From Cyanobium sp. FGCU6 (GTDB lineage Bacteria > Cyanobacteriota > Cyanobacteriia > PCC-6307 > Cyanobiaceae): a stretch of 64,000 bases of DNA. Position numbers and translations under genes: made by a program. Below, in pieces: positions 33,543 through 42,533 of this stretch (position 1 is its first letter; each line of letters starts with the position of its first letter). The stretch covers positions 1-64,000 of the forward strand of contig JANWUR010000018.1 in the NCBI GenBank assembly GCA_024958655.1, read 5' to 3'. The notes under the pieces are model-generated. The model did no database searches. It was given only the letters and a program-made list of their open reading frames with translations, and was not told the DNA's origin.

Positions 33543-35273
33543 GTGAACGCCTTCCAGGCTCCCCTCCCCGTATCCCTCCCTGGGCGTCGCCGGCTGCTGG
33601 CGCTGCTGCTGGTGGTCATGATCGCCACGGCAGGGCTGCCGGGGTTGGCGGCAACGGCCGGCGGGGCGAGCACCGCCAGCGGCGGCGGCGGCTCGTCCGC
33701 CGTCAGCGATCTCCCCACCCAGGCCGGCAGCTTCCAGCTGGGCACGGTGCGCATCCTCGGGATCCCCACCCTGATCGTGGCCTCTCCAGCGCTCCAGGGA
33801 GGCGGAACCGGCCCCGACGCCAGCCAGCGGGCCCGGGTGATCGAGGGCAACCTCTCCCTCCTGTACCGCAATCCGATGCTGTGCTCGCCCGGCGAAACTC
33901 TGGCGGAGAACTTCGCCGGCCTGTTTCTCTCCTCCGGCGCCAGGGCGGTCTGCCGGCAGGATCCTCTCGGCCTGGGCGGGCCCCCGGAGGCGCTGGAGGT
34001 GGCGGTGGTGCCGCAGCCGGATGGCCTGGCCCTGCTGGAGGCGCGACTGAAGGGACGCGACGGGCCCGTGCCCCTGCTCACGGTGACCTTCGAGGACGCC
34101 CGTCTCTACGGCACCAGCCCGGAGCAGCTGGCCCTGCGGTGGGGCCCTCTCCTGCAGGCGCGGCTGCGGCTGGCTCGCCGCCTGCTCGCCCCCGGCGAGA
34201 TCCTGCACCGCTGGCGCCGGGTGGGGCTCGTGGAGCTGGGCCTGGGGCTCCTGCTGACAGCTGTGCTGGTGCTCTGGCGGGGCAGTCGCCGCTGGGTGGT
34301 CGGCGCCAGCAGCGCCGCCGCAGAGCCTTCAGGCCCCCGGCAGATTCTGAGGCGGAGGCTGGGAGACGCGCTGAGTGTCCTCCTGCTCGCCTGCGCCTTC
34401 GCGGTGCTGGTGATGATGGCCGGGGTGGCCACCTTCGCCGTGCCCGGGGAGGTTCCCCTCGCTCTCGATCTCTTCCTGCAGCCGCTGGCGATGGTGGTCA
34501 AGCTGCTCGTGGTCGGAGCGGGGGCGCTGATCCTGCAGGTCGTCAGCCGCGCGCTGATGAGCCAGTGGGCCGGCCGCCTCGACCTGCCGCCCGACCGCCG
34601 GGCGCGCCGGCTGCAGCGCTCCCGCAGCCTGCGGCTGATGACGGTCCGACTGATCAATCTGGCGGCCCTCGCCATCGGGGGCTTCTGGGTGCTGGTGGGC
34701 CTTCCCGGCGTACAGCAGCTCTCGTCCAGCGTCGTGCTGGCCAGCGGCGCCCTGCTCGGCGCCCTGGCGATCGTGTTCCAGGGCCTGCTGCGCGATTTCG
34801 CCGCCGGCCTGGTGGTGCTTGTCGACGACCGCTACGCGATCGGCGACACGGTGGATCTGGGCGGCTTCTCCGGCGAGGTGGTGGACCTGGGCGTGCTCAG
34901 CACCCAACTGCGCTGCAGCGACCAGCGGGTGGTGACGGTACCCAACAGCCGCTGCGAGCCGGTGGTGAACCGCACCAAGCTGCGCAGCGGTGCCGAGCTC
35001 ACCCTTCCCCTGGCCGCGACGGGCCTCGATCTGCCCCGGGCCCTGGCCGCGATCGGCGAGGAGGCCCGGGCCTTCGCCGACGACCCACGCTGGCAGAAGC
35101 ATCTGCTGCAGTCCCCCGTGGTGCGTGGGGTGAGCGAGGTGAACGCGAACGGGGTGAACGTGAGCCTGGTGATCGCCACGGTCGCCGGTCAGCAGGGTGC
35201 GGCGAAGCGGGCGTTGCTCGGGCGGATCGTCGAGCGGCTGGGGCGCGAGGGGATCGCCCTGGCCACCGCCTAG
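33543..35273 (+). CDS. MscS-family mechanosensitive channel with long N-terminal domain
   Basis: A 576-residue protein starting at GTG 33543. It has a signal peptide (to about residue 40), a periplasmic domain of about 180 residues, then membrane helices (about 225-245, 275-300, 310-335, 370-395). The MscS pore helix region is SGALLGALAIVFQGLLRDFA, followed by the beta domain YAIGDTVDLGGFSGEVVDLG. MscS channels release solutes at hypo-osmotic shock. The large N-terminal part makes it a long MscS variant. Confidence 0.88.
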   Translation: MNAFQAPLPVSLPGRRRLLALLLVVMIATAGLPGLAATAGGASTASGGGGSSAVSDLPTQAGSFQLGTVRILGIPTLIVASPALQGGGTGPDASQRARVIEGNLSLLYRNPMLCSPGETLAENFAGLFLSSGARAVCRQDPLGLGGPPEALEVAVVPQPDGLALLEARLKGRDGPVPLLTVTFEDARLYGTSPEQLALRWGPLLQARLRLARRLLAPGEILHRWRRVGLVELGLGLLLTAVLVLWRGSRRWVVGASSAAAEPSGPRQILRRRLGDALSVLLLACAFAVLVMMAGVATFAVPGEVPLALDLFLQPLAMVVKLLVVGAGALILQVVSRALMSQWAGRLDLPPDRRARRLQRSRSLRLMTVRLINLAALAIGGFWVLVGLPGVQQLSSSVVLASGALLGALAIVFQGLLRDFAAGLVVLVDDRYAIGDTVDLGGFSGEVVDLGVLSTQLRCSDQRVVTVPNSRCEPVVNRTKLRSGAELTLPLAATGLDLPRALAAIGEEARAFADDPRWQKHLLQSPVVRGVSEVNANGVNVSLVIATVAGQQGAAKRALLGRIVERLGREGIALATA

Positions 35274-35289
35274 GGCGGAGCGGGAGCTG

Positions 35290-35612
35290 AAGGCGCTGGA
35301 GGGCACCGATCTCCGGAAGCCCGGCGATCAGGTTTGTAACCTTCACACCGCCAGGGCAGGCGACACACAGATTGCATTGATCCCGCCTGTCTCGGAGGAC
35401 AGCATCCTCCGGGAGTCACCTGATCGCCATCGTGATGCCGTTCAGCACGTGGCGTATTGGTTGGACGATGTCGACCATGACGCTGCGGGCGCTCATCTCG
35501 AGACCTCAGGTTTTCCGCAGATTCAGAGCTTCAAGTTGCCGATTCTGCGTGTCGGTCACTTTGATACAAATCGTGTGATCGGCGCCGCACGGAACTCCGG
35601 GAGATGTTGCTG
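35290..35612 (+). pseudogene. Degenerate partial copy of the VOC-family gene
   Basis: The frame encodes GDTQIALIPPVSEDSILRES, RDAVQHVAYWLDDVDHDAAG and SGFPQIQSFKLPILRV, clearly matching the VOC protein at 16057-16557. The N-terminal third and the C-terminal TEIVG segment are missing, and no start codon is in place. It lies directly behind the MscS gene. Confidence 0.75.
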
Positions 35613-35807
35613 ATGCGTTTCACCGCCCCCAGGTCGTTGCGCTTGTCGCTGCAGCACGCCGCCAGGCCCTTCGCGTTTCACTCCCCCCCCCCGCACTGTC
35701 TCCGCCATACGGAGCGCCCGAGGGACAGTCCCGGCGCCCATGAGGAAAGCGACCGCCAAGGGAACCCGATCGACACTGCACGGCTGGGGAGCGGTTAGCT
35801 TAAGGAA

Positions 35808-35969
35808 TTGCTGCTCAGTTCGCCGGTGAAGGAGATCAGCCCCCTGGCCCTCGCTGGCCGTTACCTGGCGCGCTTCGCCGCCGCCTCCGGCGTGATCGCC
35901 CTGCTGGTCTGGGTCACGTGGGTGATGCTCGATCTGAAGCACCTGCAGTCGGGATTCACCCTGCCCTGA
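35808..35969 (+). CDS. Small single-pass membrane protein
   Basis: TTG 35808, preceded closely by AAGGA (35802-35806), or GTG 35826, to TGA 35967-35969: up to 53 residues. One hydrophobic helix (ARFAAASGVIALLVWVTWVM) lies in the middle. The stop abuts the ATG of the next gene (TGAATG). No family recognised. Confidence 0.45.
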   Translation: MLLSSPVKEISPLALAGRYLARFAAASGVIALLVWVTWVMLDLKHLQSGFTLP

Positions 35970-36716
35970 ATGCCCGTCCAGCTTGGGTTCCCTCCACTCG
36001 AGAGCCACCCTGGCGCGATGCCGTTCGTCCCATCCCCCTGGCGCTTGCCCGGTCTGATCGCCGGAACTGTTGCCTGGCTGCTCGTTCTGCCGGGAGGCGC
36101 CAGGGCGCAGATCCCAACGGCCCCGCTCAGGGAGGTTGGCTCAGCCGTGAAAGTCTGCCTGGAGAGCATGCCGGGCAGCAGCGGGTCGGACGCTGTGAAG
36201 GCGATGGTGTTCACGCCTGACGGCCGGCATCTTTTGTGGGCTGCAACCCCGGTGCCGTGGAACTGCGTAGCTTGGCGGGGTCTGCTGTCCTTCCGCCGAC
36301 AGCCCGGGGCTGATTTCGTGGCGGATGTTGCCGCGTCACGGGATGGCGAGCTGCTGGTGGCAGAGTGGTACGGGGCACAACGCTGGGATGCGCGGGGAAA
36401 TCTTCAAGGTCCTCTTCGCGTCGACGGAGCGGTGGAAGCCATGCAACTGCTGCCCGATGGCACCGCAGCGATCCTGGCCGCAGACGACGTGCATGACTTA
36501 CTGGAAATGCGGGATCTGCAGGGAAAGGCGCTGCTCAACTTTGAGGATGGTTCCCAGGCGATTCCAGGTGGTCCGCTGGCGATCCCTCCGGATGGCAGGG
36601 TGTTGGTGGGCGAGCGGTGGGTGATCCCGTTGCGGCGGCGGGTCGATCACCCCACACGATGCGCTCGTCACCCGGATCGTCGAGGTCCTGTCGGTCGGCT
36701 CGCACCTTCCGACTGA
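35970..36716 (+). CDS. Secreted beta-propeller-like protein, possibly frameshifted at its end
   Basis: The frame opens at ATG 35970, but ATG 36018 gives a clean signal peptide (PGLIAGTVAWLLVLPGGARA) and is the likelier start. The mature part has repeated strands of the WD40/NHL kind (VKAMVFTPDGRHLLWAA, ADVAASRDGELLVAEW, MQLLPDGTAAILAA). After GERWVIPL (about 36630) the frame becomes Arg/Pro-rich. The +1 frame instead reads GGGSITPHDALVTRIVEVLS and runs on into the next ORF, suggesting a frameshift. Function unknown. Confidence 0.55.
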   Translation: MPVQLGFPPLESHPGAMPFVPSPWRLPGLIAGTVAWLLVLPGGARAQIPTAPLREVGSAVKVCLESMPGSSGSDAVKAMVFTPDGRHLLWAATPVPWNCVAWRGLLSFRRQPGADFVADVAASRDGELLVAEWYGAQRWDARGNLQGPLRVDGAVEAMQLLPDGTAAILAADDVHDLLEMRDLQGKALLNFEDGSQAIPGGPLAIPPDGRVLVGERWVIPLRRRVDHPTRCARHPDRRGPVGRLAPSD

Positions 36717-36723
36717 CGCCGGG

Positions 36724-37005
36724 ATGAAGGCAGCACTCCAAGGGCTGGGCTGGTTCTTCCTGGGGCTCAACGGTGTGGCCCTGCTCTTCGTTCTGGGCTG
36801 GGCATTCACAGCGAGCGAGCGTGAAGGCGAACGTGCCTACGCGATCGTCTTTCTGCTTCTCCTTCTGGTGTATGCGAGCGTGGGTGGTGCGGCGTTGGCC
36901 TTCAGTGCCAGACGCCGGTCGCTCCCGGGGCTCTGGTGTTCGACGCTGTTCCTCGGACTTCTGCCCGTAGGCGTCGCCGCCCTGCGCATCATCAACTCGC
37001 TGTAG
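36724..37005 (+). CDS. Small membrane protein, three helices
   Basis: A 93-residue protein with three hydrophobic segments (LGWFFLGLNGVALLFVLGWA, AIVFLLLLLVYASVGGAALA, LFLGLLPVGVAALRI). The same frame is open upstream to about 36635 and there encodes plausible residues, so it may be the C-terminal part of the preceding protein, separated by a frameshift, rather than an independent gene. Confidence 0.5.
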   Translation: MKAALQGLGWFFLGLNGVALLFVLGWAFTASEREGERAYAIVFLLLLLVYASVGGAALAFSARRRSLPGLWCSTLFLGLLPVGVAALRIINSL

Positions 37006-37037
37006 TTCGCCTGCGCCGAGGAGGCAGGGCCCAGCCC

Positions 37038-37880
37038 TCAGGGGGCCTCCATCAGGGTCACCGGATCGCCGAGCGCCACGGGCCCCGGGCTCAGCACCGA
37101 CAGCCGGATGCCCGCCACCACCTTGTTGTGGCGGGCGGTGGCCCGCAGGATCCCGATCTCCTGGGGCAGCTCGCCCTGGGGCAGGGTGGTGACCACGCAG
37201 CGGGGACAGCCGCCATCCACCAGCAGCTCCACGTTCTCGCCCAGCCGCAGCACTCTGCCGATCCAGGCTTCCTCCGCGAAGCCGGTCGCCGCCCCGGTGT
37301 CGATCAGCAGGTTGGGGCGGAAGCGCTCCACGGCGAAATCCAGCGAGGGCTCGTGCCGCCTGAGCTCGGCCAGGGTGGCGGTGCTGATGGCGTGGATCGG
37401 GCAGGCGTCGAAGAAGGTGCCCGCCGGCAGCACCAGTTCGTTGACCACGTTCTGGAACTGCCGCTCCTTCACATCCGGCCAGAACTGATCGAGGCTGGCC
37501 CCCTCCGGCGGCCGGTCGAGCAGGCTCACGCTCCGCCCCAACCAGGAGCTGAGCCGTTCGTTCACCTCCGGATCACTGCTGTGCAGCGCCGGCGCGTCAT
37601 CCGCGGCTCCGGCCTTGGCCGGCTGCATCGCCACCGGAGCCGCGGGCGCCCCCGGCTCCGGCTCCGCCAGGAAGCGGGCCCGGAAAGCGAGCAGCTCCTT
37701 CCACACCAGGGGATTCTTGGCACTCGCCACCCGTGCGGTGGCGTGATCCCACAGCGCCCAGGCACGATCGCCGCACACCCCGCGACCGTCGACCTGCAGC
37801 CGCTCGAGCTGCTCGCCCAGCATCGACTTCACCGGGTAGCGCCAGAGCGCGCTCACCCGTCCCACGAGCTGGTCCGCCAT
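37038..37880 (-). CDS. MOSC-domain protein with N-terminal beta-barrel
   Basis: About 280 residues from ATG 37880; the frame extends 14 codons upstream to 37922. The start VGRVSALWRYPVKSMLGEQL is the MOSC_N domain. The C-terminal MOSC domain has FDACPIHAISTATL, RFRPNLLIDT and GGCPRCVVTTLPQG; the Cys in such proteins (as in mARC-type proteins) binds molybdenum cofactor. It probably binds Moco or handles sulfur; no partner gene is adjacent. Confidence 0.85.
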   Translation of the reverse strand: MADQLVGRVSALWRYPVKSMLGEQLERLQVDGRGVCGDRAWALWDHATARVASAKNPLVWKELLAFRARFLAEPEPGAPAAPVAMQPAKAGAADDAPALHSSDPEVNERLSSWLGRSVSLLDRPPEGASLDQFWPDVKERQFQNVVNELVLPAGTFFDACPIHAISTATLAELRRHEPSLDFAVERFRPNLLIDTGAATGFAEEAWIGRVLRLGENVELLVDGGCPRCVVTTLPQGELPQEIGILRATARHNKVVAGIRLSVLSPGPVALGDPVTLMEAP

Positions 37881-38020
37881 CCACTGCATCGGCCGGCGGC
37901 CGGAAAAGGTTTCGCCATCCAAGCGACGCGGGTCGCCGCCCGGGGTTCATGGCAGACGGTTGCAGCACCCGCTGCCATGGACGGGCTGGAATGGCGTTGG
38001 CTGGAAAGATCCGGACCCTG

Positions 38021-38140
38021 ATGAAGGTGATCCTGCTCGGTAACGCCGGAGCGGGGAAAAGCACCCTGTCCAGGACGCTTGTCGCCGTTGAACCTTCCCA
38101 TCAGCTGTCGCTCGATGGCGAGCGGACTATCGTGTCAGCG
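38021..38140 (+). pseudogene. P-loop kinase fragment
   Basis: ATG 38021 encodes MKVILLGNAGAGKSTLSRTL (Walker A GNAGAGKST) and then HQLSLDGERTIV, the start of a shikimate/adenylate-kinase-like small ATPase. Family character ends after about 35 codons. Only the N-terminus of the gene remains. Confidence 0.55.
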
Positions 38141-38178
38141 GGTTCGGGGCACCATGGCCCTGGCCGTAGAGCGGTGCC

Positions 38179-38382
38179 ATGGGTGTCGTCGTCGGCCTTC
38201 TTTACGGATTGATCGGCAGCGCTTACCTCGTCTACGGCAAGCGTCAGGGTGACACGTGGTTCATCTTTGTAGGCTTCACCTTGCTGATCTTCCCTTACTT
38301 CATCACCAATGCACTCCTCGCCGTGCTTGTGGGTACGGCGCTGATGCTGTTTCCCATCGCCAGGCTGAACGGTTGGTTCTGA
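38179..38382 (+). CDS. Small two-helix membrane protein
   Basis: A 67-residue protein from ATG 38179 with two membrane helices (VVVGLLYGLIGSAYLVYG and ITNALLAVLVGTALMLFPIA) joined by a KRQGDTW-type loop and a TLLIFPYF segment. This matches a widespread small family sometimes labelled amino acid transport protein, with no proven function. Confidence 0.65.
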   Translation: MGVVVGLLYGLIGSAYLVYGKRQGDTWFIFVGFTLLIFPYFITNALLAVLVGTALMLFPIARLNGWF

Positions 38383-38440
38383 GGGGCCTGTTGAACACCA
38401 CAGGAACCGCTAGAAGACAGTCAGGCTCCGCCGTCATCGG

Positions 38441-39901
38441 GTGATCCTCGACCGCCTGCAGCGCCTGTTCACGGCGCCCCTGTTCCCCCTGGGTCGCCAG
38501 AGCCTCTCGCTGCTGTGGATCCTGCAGGTCCTGCTCCTGCTGCTGGTGGTGAGCCTGGCGGCGCGCTGGCTGCGGCGCCTGCTGGCCCGGCGGCTGCTGC
38601 GCTGGTTCGGCCTGCCCGAGGGCCGCCGCGAGGCGATCGCCACCCTGCTGTCGATGGGGCTGGCGGCCGTGGGTTACGTGGTGGTGGTGCAGGGGATGGG
38701 GCTCGATTTCGGTGCCCTGGCCGTGCTGTTCGGCGCCGTCGGCGTGGGTGTGGGCTTCGGCCTCCAGGAACTCACCCGCAACCTCAGCAGCGGCCTCACC
38801 CTGCTGATGGAGGGCAAGCTGAAGGTGGGTGATCTGATCGAGTTCGACAACACCACCGGCACCATCCGCGAGATCTCGATCCGCTCCACCGTGATCCGCA
38901 CCTTCCAGGGCTCGGAGATCGTGGTGCCCAACTCGGCCATCACCAACGGCCCGGTGAAGAATCTCAGCTACATCAGCTCCGATGGGCGCGTCGATGTGAT
39001 GGTCGCGGTGGCTCACGGCAGCGACCCCCTGGCCGTGACCGAGGTGCTGCTGGAGGCGGCCCTCGATGAACCCAACGTGCTGGCCGATCCTCCGCCGAAG
39101 GTGCTGCTCCTCGGGTTGGAGGAGCGGGGTCTGGTGTTCGAGCTCTGGGCCTGGACCTCGGCGATCCACACCCGCCTTGCCCTGCGCAGCTCCCTCAACT
39201 ACGCCATCGAGGAGGGGCTGAGCCGGCGCGGCATCGAGTTGGCGGGGGCGCGCCAGCAGATCCAGCTCCTGGATGCCCGCACCGGACCTGTCGCGGCGAC
39301 GTCGGTCCCGGTCCCCGCGGAGCGCAGCGGGCGCTGCTGCCTGCAGGACGAACTGCCCGATCACCCCTGGTTCCGGACCATGGATCGCCGCCGGGCGCGC
39401 GAACTGGTCGGCAGCGGCGCCCGGCGCACCGTCCCCGCCGGCAGCGTGCTGATCCGCCAGGGGGACGAAGGGAGGGCCTTCAACCTGGTGCTCTCAGGTC
39501 AGGTGGAAGCCATCCACGAGACCGAGAAGGTGAGCCATCGCCTCTTCACCTTCGCCACCGGCGAGTTCTTCGGCGAATTGCCCCTGCTGCTGCAGGTCCC
39601 CTACCCCACCACATTGATCGCGACCGTGGCCACCACCCTGTTCGTGATCCCCGCCGGCAGCTTCCGTGCCCTGCTGGCTGCCCATCCCGAGTTCGCCGAC
39701 CTCGTGGCCGCCGAGGTGGCCCGCCGCAGCGATGTGCTGCGCAGCTACCGCGACTGCCTTCGCCAGCGCGGCCTCCTCGACGACACCGACATGAGCCACC
39801 CCCTGCAGTGGTTCCGCGAACGCCTGCGGCGCGTGCTGGCGGGCCGGCCGGCGCCGCCGCCGGCGGAGAGGGGGGAAGCGGGTGGGGCTGAGGTGCGCTG
39901 A
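38441..39901 (+). CDS. MscS-family channel with C-terminal cyclic-nucleotide-binding domain
   Basis: A 486-residue protein from GTG 38441. It has three membrane helices (about 22-42, 65-85, 88-115). The MscS pore and beta domain are VGVGFGLQELTRNLSSGLTL, KVGDLIEFDNTTGTIREISI and GSEIVVPNSAITNG. Residues about 325-440 form a cNMP-binding domain (VPAGSVLIRQGDEGRAFNLV, FATGEFFGELPLLL). MscS-CNBD proteins are known in cyanobacteria and other groups; whether a nucleotide gates this one is open. Confidence 0.9.
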   Translation: MILDRLQRLFTAPLFPLGRQSLSLLWILQVLLLLLVVSLAARWLRRLLARRLLRWFGLPEGRREAIATLLSMGLAAVGYVVVVQGMGLDFGALAVLFGAVGVGVGFGLQELTRNLSSGLTLLMEGKLKVGDLIEFDNTTGTIREISIRSTVIRTFQGSEIVVPNSAITNGPVKNLSYISSDGRVDVMVAVAHGSDPLAVTEVLLEAALDEPNVLADPPPKVLLLGLEERGLVFELWAWTSAIHTRLALRSSLNYAIEEGLSRRGIELAGARQQIQLLDARTGPVAATSVPVPAERSGRCCLQDELPDHPWFRTMDRRRARELVGSGARRTVPAGSVLIRQGDEGRAFNLVLSGQVEAIHETEKVSHRLFTFATGEFFGELPLLLQVPYPTTLIATVATTLFVIPAGSFRALLAAHPEFADLVAAEVARRSDVLRSYRDCLRQRGLLDDTDMSHPLQWFRERLRRVLAGRPAPPPAERGEAGGAEVR

Positions 39902-39921
39902 TGGCGCGCACCCAGGCCCTG

Positions 39922-40821
39922 TCAGGGACACGACGATGAGCCGTAGACGATCGACGCGTAGCGCCCGTCGAACGTGCGGATGATCACGCAGGCGTTGGTG
40001 TTGGCCTCCCGCCAGTAGCTGACCATCGCATCACCCGAAGGTTCCGAGCGAACGAAGCTGTACCCCCGTTGTTCGATCACGTTTTCAGCCTGTCCGGCAC
40101 GGCTTCCCACCAGATCACGCAGGCGAGCCACGGATGCACCCACGGCTGGGGTTTCGGTTGCGCCCGCTTCAGGAGTCACTGGTGTTGCCGCGAACTCACT
40201 GACGCCGGTGGACCACACCCAGCCCTTGACCTTGGGATTGTCCCGCTGTTCCACCTGGCACCAGGTGGGTGTCCGCTGGGATTGGCAGCCGAGGTTCCGC
40301 AGCACGGTTCCTTGCGGCAGTGCGTTCGTCACCGTTCTGGCGAAGATCCCCGGGGACGCCTTCAGAAACGTGCTGCTGTCGTTGACCACCCAAAACTCCG
40401 GCTTCAGGCCGGAGGATGTTGCCGAGCCCGTGCCGGAGGCGGAGCCGATGCCGCCTGCTGCGGCACCCTTCTGATAGGGAGACGGATCCCAGAACACGAA
40501 GACCGACTGAGTGGCAAGCCGATACACCTGGCCTCGATTCGGCTCGAGACTCTCAACACTGGCCGGCCGTCCCTGGCCGTCCAGGTAGGCGTTGGCAGAA
40601 CTCGCGCTGGGCCTGAGCTCGTAGCGCGTTCCATCCTTGAGCTGGATGCTCACGAAGCCCTGGCGCTGCGAGAAGGTGCACAGGCCGGAGGATGTGGCCT
40701 TGTCCTCTCCCCGCGGAAACACATCACAACGGGCCTCCACCGTGTCGGCCTGCACGGGCGACACCCCCGCCACCACCCCAACAGCGAGAAGGGAAGTGCT
40801 GAGGATGCGGAGCTGTTTCAT
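39922..40821 (-). CDS. Secreted SH3-like domain protein
   Basis: A 299-residue protein from ATG 40821, which overlaps the stop of the cupin-like gene (ATGA). It has a signal peptide (LRILSTSLLAVGVVAGVSPV..., cleavage after QA), an N-terminal strand-rich part with two cysteines, a Gly/Ser linker, and an SH3-like stretch (GTVLRNLGCQSQRTPTWCQV, GWVWSTGVSEF). The last 80 residues contain a RDLVGSRAGQAENVIEQRGY segment, common in small periplasmic proteins. Exact role unknown. Confidence 0.7.
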   Translation of the reverse strand: MKQLRILSTSLLAVGVVAGVSPVQADTVEARCDVFPRGEDKATSSGLCTFSQRQGFVSIQLKDGTRYELRPSASSANAYLDGQGRPASVESLEPNRGQVYRLATQSVFVFWDPSPYQKGAAAGGIGSASGTGSATSSGLKPEFWVVNDSSTFLKASPGIFARTVTNALPQGTVLRNLGCQSQRTPTWCQVEQRDNPKVKGWVWSTGVSEFAATPVTPEAGATETPAVGASVARLRDLVGSRAGQAENVIEQRGYSFVRSEPSGDAMVSYWREANTNACVIIRTFDGRYASIVYGSSSCP

Positions 40822-41297
40822 CGGCCAGGCTTTGATGTCTGGGAGGAACCTAGAGGTGATCCTCCGGCCATGCCCGAATGCTTGTCCGGCACGGGAGTCC
40901 AGCGCAGGGTGAGGATCGTGCAGGCTTCGTCCACGAACCAGCGGTGGTGAAGGCCCGGGCCCCAGATCACGAAGTCTCCATGCCGGTCCAGGGTGTGGCG
41001 CACGAGCCCCGGGACGGAGAAGGAAGGATCGGTCGAGAATTCCAGCCGGAAGCGTCCTCCCTCGCTCACCAGCAGCGAGATCGTGCGCCCTTCGCTGAGG
41101 GGTTTGCCCGTGCCGCGGGGGTCGTGCGCCGGATGCACCATCCACTTCACCTGGAGCGCCCGGGCCAGGGCGTCGCGGGGGAGAACGCGCAGATCCCCCA
41201 GCCCGCGATCGGCGCTGCGCGTCCAATCGCCGTAACCGATGAACCATCCGCTGCCGCTGGTGTCCACGGCTGAGGCGTTGCCGACTTCAATCTCCAT
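40818..41297 (-). CDS. Cupin-fold-like small protein
   Basis: A 159-residue protein. VKWMVHPAHDPRGTGKPLSE, TISLLVSEGGRFRLEFS and HTLDRHGDFVIWGPGLHHRW follow the strand and His pattern of a cupin barrel. No signal peptide. It is translationally coupled to the secreted SH3-like gene. The function is not evident. Confidence 0.6.
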   Translation of the reverse strand: MEIEVGNASAVDTSGSGWFIGYGDWTRSADRGLGDLRVLPRDALARALQVKWMVHPAHDPRGTGKPLSEGRTISLLVSEGGRFRLEFSTDPSFSVPGLVRHTLDRHGDFVIWGPGLHHRWFVDEACTILTLRWTPVPDKHSGMAGGSPLGSSQTSKPGR

Positions 41298-41321
41298 GGC
41301 CCCTCCCTGTTGTCATCCGGT

Positions 41322-42512
41322 TCAGCAGCCCCGAAGGCCCCGCCGCAGCCGCCCCACGGCCTCCGCCAGATCCGTGGCGTCGAGCATCCCGTAGCTGAGG
41401 CGCAGCAGGGCCCGTCCCGGCGGGCTCGCCAGGCCGAAGCTCTCCCCCGGCAGCGTCGCCACGCCGTGCTCCAGCACCAGGCGCTTCACCAGCGCCTCGC
41501 CGGCCACGGTCGCCGGTGCATCCAGCAGCGCGTAGAAGGCGCCATCGGGTTCGGCCCACAGCTGCAGATCCTCGGCTGGATCAGCCGCCGCCAGCAGCGA
41601 CAGCAGCTGACGCCGCCGCTCGCCCAGGGCGGCGATCCGCGGCGTCAGCCACGCCTCCCCCGCCGCCAGCGCCGCCACCGCCGCGCGTTGCAGCAGCCGC
41701 GGCGGGCCGATCAGCACCGTGTCCTGCACCTTCGCCAGCGCCTCCATCAGCCCCACCGGCACCACGGCCCAGCCCAGCCGCCAGCCGGCCATCCCATGGC
41801 TCTTCGACAGCGACTGCAGCGTGACCGTGTGGGCCCCGCTGCCGCCAGCGGCAGCGGGGCTGCGGTGCTCCGCCGCGCCATGCACGAAGGCGGCGTAGGC
41901 CTCGTCGCTGATGTGCAGCAGACCGTGGTGGGCGCAGAGGCGGTTGATCGCCGCCAGCAGCTCCGCCGCCACCACCACGCCGGTGGGATTGCCCGGCGAG
42001 ATCGTCACGATCGCCCGGGTGCGCGGCGTGATCGCCGCCGCCAGCCGCTGCGGATCCAGCTGGGGACCCGCCGCCACCCCAACGGGCACCCCGCCCGCCA
42101 GCTGCACCGCCATCGCGTGGTTGAAGTACCAGGGCAGGGGCAGGATCACCTCGTCGCCAGGATCGAGCAGCGCCTGCACCACGGCGTGGAAGGCCATGTT
42201 GCTGCCGGCGGTGATCAGCACGGCACTGCCTTCGAGATCCAGGTGCCAGCGATCGCGCAGTTGTCGCTCCACCGCCAGCCGCAGTTCCGGATCGCCCTCC
42301 ACGGCGCCGTAGCGATCGATCAGCGCCGCCGCGGCGGGATCCCGTGCCGCCGCCGCCAGCGCCTCGCTCACCGCTGCCGCCACCTGCGGCGGCGGGCCCC
42401 AGCCCACCATCCCCTGGGCCAGCGAGAGAGCATCGGGCCGCTGCGCCAGCCAGCGCCCCACCCGGGGAATCACCGGGTCGAGCACGGCATCCATCCGGTG
42501 GGCGGCAGCCAT
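41322..42512 (-). CDS. Class I/II PLP-dependent aminotransferase
   Basis: A 396-residue protein with the class I aminotransferase layout: YGAVEGDPELRLAVERQL, the NPTG substrate/PLP motif (TISPGNPTGVVV), ISDEAY, and the PLP lysine in SLSKSHGMAGWRLG. The Arg near the C-terminus (ALLRLSYG) would bind the substrate carboxylate. It may act on aromatic or branched amino acids; undetermined. It lies 21 bases downstream of the sensor kinase gene. Confidence 0.88.
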   Translation of the reverse strand: MAAAHRMDAVLDPVIPRVGRWLAQRPDALSLAQGMVGWGPPPQVAAAVSEALAAAARDPAAAALIDRYGAVEGDPELRLAVERQLRDRWHLDLEGSAVLITAGSNMAFHAVVQALLDPGDEVILPLPWYFNHAMAVQLAGGVPVGVAAGPQLDPQRLAAAITPRTRAIVTISPGNPTGVVVAAELLAAINRLCAHHGLLHISDEAYAAFVHGAAEHRSPAAAGGSGAHTVTLQSLSKSHGMAGWRLGWAVVPVGLMEALAKVQDTVLIGPPRLLQRAAVAALAAGEAWLTPRIAALGERRRQLLSLLAAADPAEDLQLWAEPDGAFYALLDAPATVAGEALVKRLVLEHGVATLPGESFGLASPPGRALLRLSYGMLDATDLAEAVGRLRRGLRGC

Positions 42513-42533
42513 GGCAACGGGCTTGGCAGGGAC

